Both the position numbers and the translations under genes were made by a program. 42,973 nt of DNA from Methanobacteriota archaeon (GTDB lineage Archaea; Thermoplasmatota; Thermoplasmata; RBG-16-68-12): NCBI GenBank assembly GCA_005878955.1, contig VBMI01000092.1:1-42973 (forward strand). The letters run 5' to 3'. Of the stretch, positions 8,272 to 15,468 are shown in pieces. A model generated the notes under the pieces. The model searched no databases and was not told the DNA's origin. It worked only from the letters and a program-made list of their open reading frames with translations. The number at the start of each line of letters is the position of its first letter. The stretch's first letter is position 1.

Positions 8272-9219
8272 CTACTTCTCTTCCTCCTTCTGCAGGACCC
8301 GGACGCTCGTGCCGGGGACGGTGACGGGGATCCGGACCATCGCCTCGAAGAGCTCGACGGTGACCTCCTCCTTCGTCTCGTCGATCTTCATCACGCGGGC
8401 CTTCTCGCCCTTGAACGGCCCCGCCATGAGCTCCACGATGTCCCCCTCCATGATCCCGCTGACGACGGGCTTCGGGGCGAGGTACAGCTCGATGTCCTCG
8501 AACCGGATCGCCTTCTCGCCCTCCGGCTTGACGACCCCCCGGGCCCGCCGGATCCCGCGGACGATCTCCTCGAGGCGGTCCGGGTTCATCGACTCCACGA
8601 GGAGGTAGCCCCGGAGGTTCACGGGCACGAGGATCGAGAAGATCCCGATGTCCCGCGCCTTCGCGCGGGCGAACATCGCGTCGGCGACCGTGCGTTCGTG
8701 GCCGATGCTCGTCTTCACCGCGATCATCGCCTGGCGGGCGGTCGCGGAGACGGTCTTCGTGTCGTACGTCGCGGGGTCGCCCTTCGAGGTCGCGCTGAGC
8801 ACGAGGGTGAGCTTGTCTCCGTAGCGGGCCCCCTTCGGGCACGTCACCTGCAGCGTGACCTCCCGCGAGCCGCCGCTGATGAGGGTGACCTCCTTCTCGA
8901 ACGTCTTCGTGAACGTGACGTCCCAGACCTTCTCCTCGATCCCCCAGAGCTTGATCGTCCACTCCGGCGGATCGGGCGCCTCGGACGCGTAGTTCAGGTC
9001 CACCTTCACCTTGACCGTGTCGTCGTCGGACCCCGTGTTCGTGACGAGGAGCTCGTACTCTCGGGACTGCCCCGCGGTCATCGCGACCCGCTCGTCCACG
9101 GGCGTCGTGAACTCCATCTTGACGCCGTAGCTCGCGGACGGGGCACGCTCCGGCACGGCCTCCACGGCCTTCGGCGGCGGAGCCTTTGCCTGATCGTCGA
9201 AGAGTCCCACGTCGCCCAC
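8272..9219 (-). CDS. spt5: Transcription elongation factor Spt5/NusG with N-terminal extension
   Basis: C-terminal NGN (MIAVKTSIGHERTVADAM...SILVPVNLRGYLLVE) and KOW (EGDIVELMAGPFKGEKARV) preceded by about 164 aa of beta-rich sequence. Confidence 0.9.
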   Translation of the reverse strand: MGDVGLFDDQAKAPPPKAVEAVPERAPSASYGVKMEFTTPVDERVAMTAGQSREYELLVTNTGSDDDTVKVKVDLNYASEAPDPPEWTIKLWGIEEKVWDVTFTKTFEKEVTLISGGSREVTLQVTCPKGARYGDKLTLVLSATSKGDPATYDTKTVSATARQAMIAVKTSIGHERTVADAMFARAKARDIGIFSILVPVNLRGYLLVESMNPDRLEEIVRGIRRARGVVKPEGEKAIRFEDIELYLAPKPVVSGIMEGDIVELMAGPFKGEKARVMKIDETKEEVTVELFEAMVRIPVTVPGTSVRVLQKEEEK

Positions 9220-9223
9220 CTCG

Positions 9224-9469
9224 TTACTTGAAGAAGTTCTCGATGTACTGGTAGCCGTACTTCATGAACCAGTAGATGAAGAACCCCGTGAGACCGATGA
9301 ACATGAGGCCCAGGCCTGTGATCATGACGACCTTCGAGTACTCGTCCGACGTCGGCTTGCGGGCCATCTTCAGGACGCGCCCGAAGCGGCCCTTCCCGAG
9401 GCGCTTCGCCCGCTCCTCGATCCTGCGCTGGACCTCCCAACTGCGGTCGACGATCTCGGGCATAGTCAC
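9224..9469 (-). CDS. secE: Preprotein translocase subunit SecE / Sec61 gamma
   Basis: Short single-TM protein ARKPTSDEYSKVVMITGLGLMFIGLTGFFIYWFMKYGYQYIENFF between ftsZ and spt5. Confidence 0.88.
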   Translation of the reverse strand: MTMPEIVDRSWEVQRRIEERAKRLGKGRFGRVLKMARKPTSDEYSKVVMITGLGLMFIGLTGFFIYWFMKYGYQYIENFFK

Positions 9470-10578
9470 CGCACCACGTCGACCCCGGCCTCACGCCCGC
9501 GGAGGGCCTCGCCGGGGCCGTAGATCTGCTTCGACTTCACGCCGGTCAGGATCAGCATCACGCGGAGCTTGTGCGGGAGCGCGGGGTCGACCGCCGCACC
9601 CCAGATGATCCGCGCGCTCGGGGAGATGCGGGCCTGCACGATCTCGGCGACCTTCTCCGCCTCGCTCACGGTCATGTCCGTCCCGCCCGTGACGTTCACG
9701 AGCGCCCCTGTGGCGCCGGAGATGTCCACGTCGATCAACGGGCTGTTGATCGCCTCCTCAATCGCCTCCTCCGCCCGGCGGTCGCTCTCGCTATCCCCGA
9801 GGCCGATCATCGCGACGCCGCCGCCCTTCATGATCGTCTTGATATCGTTGAAGTCGAGGTTCACGAGCCCCGGCTTCGTGATCACCTCCGTGATCCCCTT
9901 GATCGCCCGCATCAGGACGTCGTCGGCGACCTTGAACGCCGCGTTCAGCGCGAGCCTCGGGACGAGCTCGATGAGCTTGTCGTTCGGGATCACGATCACC
10001 GTGTCCGCGAAGTTCCGGAGCTTCTCGAGGCCGAACTCCGCGTTCTCCGCGCGGATCGCGCCCTCCGCCCGGAACGGGAACGTGCATATCGCGATCGTCA
10101 GGGCGCCCATCTCCTTCGCGATCTGCGCGACGAACGGCGCCCCGCCGGTGCCCGTGCCGCCCCCAAGGCCGCAGGTGATGAACACCATGTCGGCACCCTG
10201 GAGGGCCGTCCGGACCTCCTCCTCCGCCTCGCGGGCCGCCTCCTCGCCGACCTGCGGGAGCGCACCCGCCCCCAGGCCGCGGGTGACCCGCCGGCCGAGG
10301 AGGATCTTGTGGGGAGCGCGGATCGTCAGCAGGTGCTGCGCGTCCGTGTTCGCGGCATACAGCTCCGCGCCGATGATTCCCGCCTCGACGAGACGGTCGA
10401 TCGTGTTCGTGCCGCCGCCGCCGATCCCGATGATCTTGATGTTCGTCCGCAGGCTCGCGAGGATCCGCTCGAGTTCCGCGTCGTCCGCGGCGAAGCCCCC
10501 CGGGCCCTGCGTGGGGGCGTCCGGGACGCGGGGCTCCTCCCCCGCGCGTGTGATGACCTCCCTGACGATGGAATCCAT
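9466..10578 (-). CDS. ftsZ: Cell division protein FtsZ (paralog 1 in window)
   Basis: IGIGGGGTNTIDRL, AANTDAQHL, GLGGGTGTGGAPFVA tubulin signature; overlaps the secE start. Confidence 0.95.
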   Translation of the reverse strand: MDSIVREVITRAGEEPRVPDAPTQGPGGFAADDAELERILASLRTNIKIIGIGGGGTNTIDRLVEAGIIGAELYAANTDAQHLLTIRAPHKILLGRRVTRGLGAGALPQVGEEAAREAEEEVRTALQGADMVFITCGLGGGTGTGGAPFVAQIAKEMGALTIAICTFPFRAEGAIRAENAEFGLEKLRNFADTVIVIPNDKLIELVPRLALNAAFKVADDVLMRAIKGITEVITKPGLVNLDFNDIKTIMKGGGVAMIGLGDSESDRRAEEAIEEAINSPLIDVDISGATGALVNVTGGTDMTVSEAEKVAEIVQARISPSARIIWGAAVDPALPHKLRVMLILTGVKSKQIYGPGEALRGREAGVDVVR

Positions 10579-10605
10579 GGCTGGCCCTCCGGGTATCCCG
10601 GGAAA

Positions 10606-10623
10606 CCGCCGAGAAATCGGCGG
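10606..10623. promoter_or_regulatory. Hairpin in ftsZ 5' leader
   Basis: CCGCCGA-GAAA-TCGGCGG perfect 7-bp inverted repeat between TATA-like CTTTTATAGG (minus, about 10644-10653) and the ftsZ start. Confidence 0.45.
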
Positions 10624-10729
10624 CCGTGTGTAACTTGGGTCTTCCTATAAAAGTTTGTTTGGGACACGGCGCGAACACGGGTACAGCGCCGCGCAATGCC
10701 GGGTCCGGTCGCCTCTCACCGCGCGGAAA

Positions 10730-10745
10730 CCCCGCGAAGGCGGGG
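10730..10745. other. GC-rich hairpin downstream of 10776-11210 ORF
   Basis: CCCCGC-GAAG-GCGGGG perfect inverted repeat just after that ORF's stop. Confidence 0.35.
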
Positions 10746-10775
10746 ATCGCGGCTCCTCGGTCGTCGGGCGCGGCC

Positions 10776-11210
10776 TCAGAGTACGGTCGCCTCGCGCCCG
10801 CCCAGCCCGAGCTGCGTCAGCAGGCGGTGCGCCTGCCTCTGGGATAGGGGCGGACGGAACCGGAGGCGGGCGACCGTGTCCTCCGCACCCCAACGGAGCG
10901 TCAGCCGGACGGAGACGCCGGAATGCTCCCCTTCGCGAATCGCGTTCCGACGGTCCGCGATCCAGGAAACAGGGACGATGCCGAACGCCTTGTGCGGGGG
11001 CGCGGGTTCGACGAGCCCGTCGAATCGGCGAAGGGCCCGGCGTCCCGCGTGGGGGGTGCAGCGCACGACGACCTCCCCCACGACCGCGGGGGCCCCCACG
11101 CTTCGCCGCCGGGACTTTTCGACCCCGGAGGAGAGCCATGCGTTGACCTCCTTCGGTGCATACGTCCATGGGGGCTCAGCGAGCGCCGTGGGCCGTCGCT
11201 TCCGGGACAT
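10776..11210 (-). CDS. Hypothetical protein between two ftsZ genes
   Basis: 144-aa ORF with protein-like C-terminus (VSVRLTLRWGAEDTVARLRFRPPLSQRQAHRLLTQLGLGG); CCTTAAGG TATA-like element about 26 bp upstream of the ATG. Confidence 0.5.
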   Translation of the reverse strand: MSRKRRPTALAEPPWTYAPKEVNAWLSSGVEKSRRRSVGAPAVVGEVVVRCTPHAGRRALRRFDGLVEPAPPHKAFGIVPVSWIADRRNAIREGEHSGVSVRLTLRWGAEDTVARLRFRPPLSQRQAHRLLTQLGLGGREATVL

Positions 11211-11213
11211 CCT

Positions 11214-11229
11214 GCGAGCGAACGCTCGC
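11214..11229. promoter_or_regulatory. Inverted repeat between TATA-like box and start codon
   Basis: GCGAGCG-AA-CGCTCGC perfect; extends to CCTGCGAGCG/CGCTCGCGGG with one mismatch. Confidence 0.4.
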
Positions 11230-11266
11230 GGGACACCTTAAGGCCTTGCGGGGAAACCCGCCCCGT

Positions 11267-12367
11267 TCATCGAATGGAGTCGACCCCGTACCGCGCTCGG
11301 GCCTCTGCAGGGTCCTGGCGACCGAGGATCTGCTTCGACTTCACCCCGGTCGCGACGAGCATCACCCGCAACGTGTGTTCGAGGGTCGGGTCCACCGTGG
11401 CCCCCCAGATGATCCGCGCCGTGGGCGCGACCTTCTGCTGGACGACCTCGGCGCACCGCTCCGCCTCGCTGATCGTCATGTCCGTCCCGCCCGTGACGTT
11501 CACGAGGACGCCGTGGGCCGTGGAGATGTCGACCTCGAGCAGGGGCGAGTTGATCGCCTCCTGGATCGCCTCCGTCGCCCGCTCGTCGCCGACCGCCTGG
11601 CTCTCGCCCATGCCGATCATCGCGACGCCGCCGCCCTTCATGATCGTCTTCACGTCGTTGAAGTCGAGGTTCACGAGGCCGGGCTTCGTGATGATTTCCG
11701 TGAGGCCCTTGATCGACCGCATCAGCGTCTCGTCCGCGAACCGGAACGCGAGGTTCAGGGACATCCGCGGGACGAGCTCGAGGAGCCGGTCGTTCGGGAT
11801 CGTGATCACGGTGTCCGCGGCCTCCCGCAGCCTTTCGAGGCCCCACTCTGCGCTCTCCATCCGCATCTTCCCTTCGCCCCGGAACGGAAGAGTCACGACG
11901 GCGACCGTGAGCGCCCCCATCTCCTTCGCGAGGCGCGCGACGTACCCGGAGCCGCCGGTGCCCGTGCCCCCGCCGAGGCCGCACGTGACGAAGATGATGT
12001 CCGCGCCCTGGAGGGCCGCCTTCAGCTCGTCCTCCGCCTCGCGCGCGGCCTCCTCGCCGATCTGCGGCAGGGCGCCCGCCCCGAGCCCGCGGGTGACCCG
12101 CCGGCCGAGGAGGATCTTCTTCGGGGCCTTGATCGCCAGGAGGTGCTGGGCGTCCGTGTTCGCGGCGTACAGCTCCGCGCCCACGACGCCTTCCTCGCAG
12201 ATCCGGGCGATCGTGTTCGTGCCGCCGCCGCCCACGCCGACGATCTTGATGTTCGTCCGCATCTTGCTGAGGAGCTCCTCGAGCTCCGCGTCGACGCGGG
12301 AGTCCTCCGTCACGGGGCCCGGGCTCCGGGCCATGGCTTCCTCTAACATCGATTTCATAGGGTCCAC
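11267..12367 (-). CDS. ftsZ: Cell division protein FtsZ (paralog 2 in window)
   Basis: VGVGGGGTNTIARI, AANTDAQHL, GLGGGTGTGGSGYVA. Confidence 0.95.
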   Translation of the reverse strand: MDPMKSMLEEAMARSPGPVTEDSRVDAELEELLSKMRTNIKIVGVGGGGTNTIARICEEGVVGAELYAANTDAQHLLAIKAPKKILLGRRVTRGLGAGALPQIGEEAAREAEDELKAALQGADIIFVTCGLGGGTGTGGSGYVARLAKEMGALTVAVVTLPFRGEGKMRMESAEWGLERLREAADTVITIPNDRLLELVPRMSLNLAFRFADETLMRSIKGLTEIITKPGLVNLDFNDVKTIMKGGGVAMIGMGESQAVGDERATEAIQEAINSPLLEVDISTAHGVLVNVTGGTDMTISEAERCAEVVQQKVAPTARIIWGATVDPTLEHTLRVMLVATGVKSKQILGRQDPAEARARYGVDSIR

Positions 12368-12427
12368 CCTAAGGGCGAAACTTGCAGGTCATCCCATCCC
12401 GCAAATTGGGCGCGAATCCGGCTCTCG

Positions 12428-13210
12428 CTATTTGGGCTTTATGTCAACGCGGGGCTCCGCGGTCGGCGAGAGCTTGCGGCGCGTCTGCCAGAGGAACGAA
12501 CGGGGGCCCGCCTCCTTCTCCAGGTCGCCCGCGCCCTCGATCGGGCGGGGCTCCCGCCGGAGGGCGCGGACGGCCATCGACACGGACCACGCGATGGCGA
12601 CCGCGAGGACCCCGCTGAGGAACACCAAGTCGAGGATCCCGCCGCTCCCGAGCGTGATCGAGCCCGTGGATGTCGTCCCCGACGAAAGTGCCAGGAGGGG
12701 GACGAGGTCCAGCCCGACGAGCGTGCCGACGCTCGCGGCGACGTACGCGACGTCGAGCGCGGGAATCAGTCTCCGCCGCGAGAACGCGACCCCGACCGCG
12801 GCGGCGGCCCCGCTCGGGAGGAGCGCCGCGGGGAAGGGGAGGAAGAACGGGCGGCCCGCGATCGTCCCGGCGACAAGGGCCAGCGCGGCGACGAAAAGCG
12901 AACCGACGGCGAGCGGGAGCCAGGCGGGCCTGCGGCGCCATACGATCAGCCCGCACACGACGAGGGGCGCGACGACCCCTCCGATGTTCACGAGGACCGT
13001 GGGGCGGGGCCACACCGGGACCTCGATCAGGGAGAGGACGCCCGCGAGGAGCACGATGACGGAGCCCCAGAACAGGGGGAGCATCGGGGACTCCTCCTCC
13101 CAGAGCACGACCCCCTCATAGCGGGTGAAGTTCTCGATCCACAGCAACGCGATGATCGCGACGGCGTCGACGAGGAGGACCGCGCCGAAGAGGAAGGAGA
13201 CGTCGACCAC
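12428..13210 (-). CDS. Multi-pass membrane protein
   Basis: 260-aa ORF with several hydrophobic helices, downstream of and co-directional with the Opp/Dpp operon. Confidence 0.65.
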   Translation of the reverse strand: MVDVSFLFGAVLLVDAVAIIALLWIENFTRYEGVVLWEEESPMLPLFWGSVIVLLAGVLSLIEVPVWPRPTVLVNIGGVVAPLVVCGLIVWRRRPAWLPLAVGSLFVAALALVAGTIAGRPFFLPFPAALLPSGAAAAVGVAFSRRRLIPALDVAYVAASVGTLVGLDLVPLLALSSGTTSTGSITLGSGGILDLVFLSGVLAVAIAWSVSMAVRALRREPRPIEGAGDLEKEAGPRSFLWQTRRKLSPTAEPRVDIKPK

Positions 13211-13237
13211 GGCGGGGCCATCGGCGCGGCGGGTTCT

Positions 13238-13684
13238 TTACGTTTCGGGCGGGCGGTCGTCCCTGGCGAGAGGTGTTTGGGGCGAGGCCTTGGGCCCACC
13301 CCCGCTCCCTGCGTCCGCTCGGGCGGCGCCCGCGCGTTTTGCCGCGCGAGCCGAGTCAGCCTTCCGTTCGAGGGCCTCGAGGATCTCGTCGTCTGACGGC
13401 CACAAGAAGCGATAGACCTCCCACTCGAGGTACCCGAGCGGGACGAGGAACGTGATCGCGATCCCGTACGACGCGATTCCTGCGGGCCGGGAGAGGAGGG
13501 AGAGGACCGTGGCGAGCACGCCGACGTTGGCGAACATCACGAGGAGGCCGTACCAGTACGCGGAGAGGCGGTGGCGGGTCCAGGAGCGCCAGTCGAGGTC
13601 CGTGTCGAGCCTCCGGAGGCGCTCCTGCTGCTCCGCCCGACGCCGGGACCGCTCTGCGATCTCCGTCCACAGGTCACGCTGCAT
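13238..13684 (-). CDS. Two-TM membrane protein overlapping the dppF-like gene
   Basis: TM segments YWYGLLVMFANVGVLATVLSLL and YGIAITFLVPLGYLEWEVYRFLW flanked by charged termini; start overlaps the 13674 stop region. Confidence 0.65.
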   Translation of the reverse strand: MQRDLWTEIAERSRRRAEQQERLRRLDTDLDWRSWTRHRLSAYWYGLLVMFANVGVLATVLSLLSRPAGIASYGIAITFLVPLGYLEWEVYRFLWPSDDEILEALERKADSARAAKRAGAARADAGSGGGPKASPQTPLARDDRPPET

Positions 13685-15401
13685 GGGAGGGCACCCGGAG
13701 GTGGCAGGCGACCCAATGCCCGGGGGACACCTCGAGCAGCGGGGGCTCGAGGGACGCCGACACCTCGGCGCTCAGGCCGTGTTCGTCATCGACGAGCGCG
13801 GTGATCGCCTTCAGCGCCCGAACGGTCTCCGAGCGGGCGGCGATGACGTCCTCGACGAAGTCCCGGAACGACCTGGGGGGCGTCCCCGGGCGGAGATTCA
13901 CCTGGACCCGGCCCTCGAACACCTCGATCGAGGCGAGCGTGTTCGCCTCCGTCCGGCCGGCCTCCCGGGCCTCCTCGACGACCCGGTTCAGGGCCTCCGC
14001 GACCTCGTCCGGCGTGAACCCGCACGTCGCGATCGCCACGGGGCAGCGCGTGTGGAACCGGCATCCCGGGGGCGGGTTCACTGGGCTCGGCACGTCCCCC
14101 GCCAGGATGATCCGGTCCCGCTTGAGGTCCGGGTCCGGGATGGGGATCACGCTGAGGAGCGCGGCCGTGTACGGGTGGAGCGGGTCCCGGAACAGCTCCT
14201 CCTTCGGCGCCGCCTCGACGATCTTGCCGAGGTACATCACGGCGATGCGGTTCGACATGTGCTTGATCACGCTGAGGTCGTGGGAGATGAAGACGTACGT
14301 GAAGCCGAACCCCCGCTGCAGCTCCCGGAGCATGTTGAGGATCTGGGCTTGGACGGAGACGTCGAGGGCGCTCGTCGGCTCGTCCAGGACGATGAACTCC
14401 GGGTTCAGGGCGAGGGCCCGCGCGATGCCGATCCGCTGTCGCTGCCCTCCCGAGAACTCGTGCGGATAGCGGTACTGGTGCTCCGGGTTCAGCCCGACCT
14501 TCGCCAGGAGCTCGACGACGCGCCCCCGGACCTCCGCGTCCCCCATCCTCTCGGACGTCCGCCGCGTGGGCCCGCCGCACACGGGGCACCGCGGGGGCTC
14601 GCCGGGGTTCGTGGGGACGGAGCGGGCGTCGACGGAGACGTGGTCGGTGTCGCAGAGCCACCGGTCGAGGCGGTGGACGATCAGCGGTTCGGAGAGGATG
14701 TCCTTCACGAGCAGCCGCGGGTTCAGCGAGGAGAAGGGGTCCTGGAAGACGATCTGCATCTCCTTCCTCAGGCGGCGGAGGGCCTCGAGCGCCTCGCGGG
14801 CCGCGAGCCCGTTCGCGACAAGGATCGCGATCCCCCCCGCGACGAGGGCGACGGCGCCGACGAACGCGTTCAGGGAGAGCAGGACGAGGGAGGCGATCAG
14901 GAGGAGGAGGGTGAGGATGCGCTTCTGAGCGGGCGGGAGGCCCTCGAGGCGGGGCTTCAGGGCGAACCGGTCCTCGAGGGCGGCGATGCGGCCCGCGCGG
15001 ACGGCGATCTGGACGGCGGCCCCGCCCTTGTCGACGATCGCCTCCCGTTCCGCCGCCAAGGCGTCGATGCGCGCGCCCGGGGCGCCCCCCGGCATCTTTC
15101 CCGCCTCGGCGATCCGTCGCTCGATCTCGGCGATCCGGGCCACGGCCCGCTTCACCTGCCGGCTGTCCGCGGCGGCATCGGGTCGGGCGGCGAGCTCGCG
15201 GGCCTCCCGGCGCAAGCGGATGATCTCGGCACGGACTTCCGCCGGCATCCGGTACCAGAGCCTCCCGGACGTGGGCTTCGTGAGGAGGAGAAGGCACCGA
15301 CCCACGGTCGTCTTCCCGCAACCGCTCTCCCCGACGATGCCCAGAGTCTCGCCCTTGTACACGGAGAGGTCGACACCGTCCACGGCCTTCACGGAGTTCA
15401 C
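13674..15401 (-). CDS. Oligopeptide ABC transporter ATPase (OppF/DppF type) with large insert
   Basis: Walker A GESGCGKTT, Q-loop QIVFQDPFSSLNPR, signature FSGGQRQRIGIARALAL, Walker B FIVLDEPTSALD, oligo_HPY CRFHTRCP. Homologous N-terminus continues upstream of 15401 (ILLEAEGLKKYFPIRGG). Confidence 0.93.
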   Translation of the reverse strand: MNSVKAVDGVDLSVYKGETLGIVGESGCGKTTVGRCLLLLTKPTSGRLWYRMPAEVRAEIIRLRREARELAARPDAAADSRQVKRAVARIAEIERRIAEAGKMPGGAPGARIDALAAEREAIVDKGGAAVQIAVRAGRIAALEDRFALKPRLEGLPPAQKRILTLLLLIASLVLLSLNAFVGAVALVAGGIAILVANGLAAREALEALRRLRKEMQIVFQDPFSSLNPRLLVKDILSEPLIVHRLDRWLCDTDHVSVDARSVPTNPGEPPRCPVCGGPTRRTSERMGDAEVRGRVVELLAKVGLNPEHQYRYPHEFSGGQRQRIGIARALALNPEFIVLDEPTSALDVSVQAQILNMLRELQRGFGFTYVFISHDLSVIKHMSNRIAVMYLGKIVEAAPKEELFRDPLHPYTAALLSVIPIPDPDLKRDRIILAGDVPSPVNPPPGCRFHTRCPVAIATCGFTPDEVAEALNRVVEEAREAGRTEANTLASIEVFEGRVQVNLRPGTPPRSFRDFVEDVIAARSETVRALKAITALVDDEHGLSAEVSASLEPPLLEVSPGHWVACHLRVPSHAA

Positions 15402-15468
15402 CGTGCGGCGTAGGACGCCGCCGCGGATCGGGAAGTACTTCTTCAGGCCCTCGGCCTCGAGGAGGATC

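Noticed and set aside
10923-13121. 732-aa plus-strand ORF across ftsZ
   Set aside because: Antisense to a clear ftsZ gene; GC-rich codon bias produces long spurious antisense ORFs.
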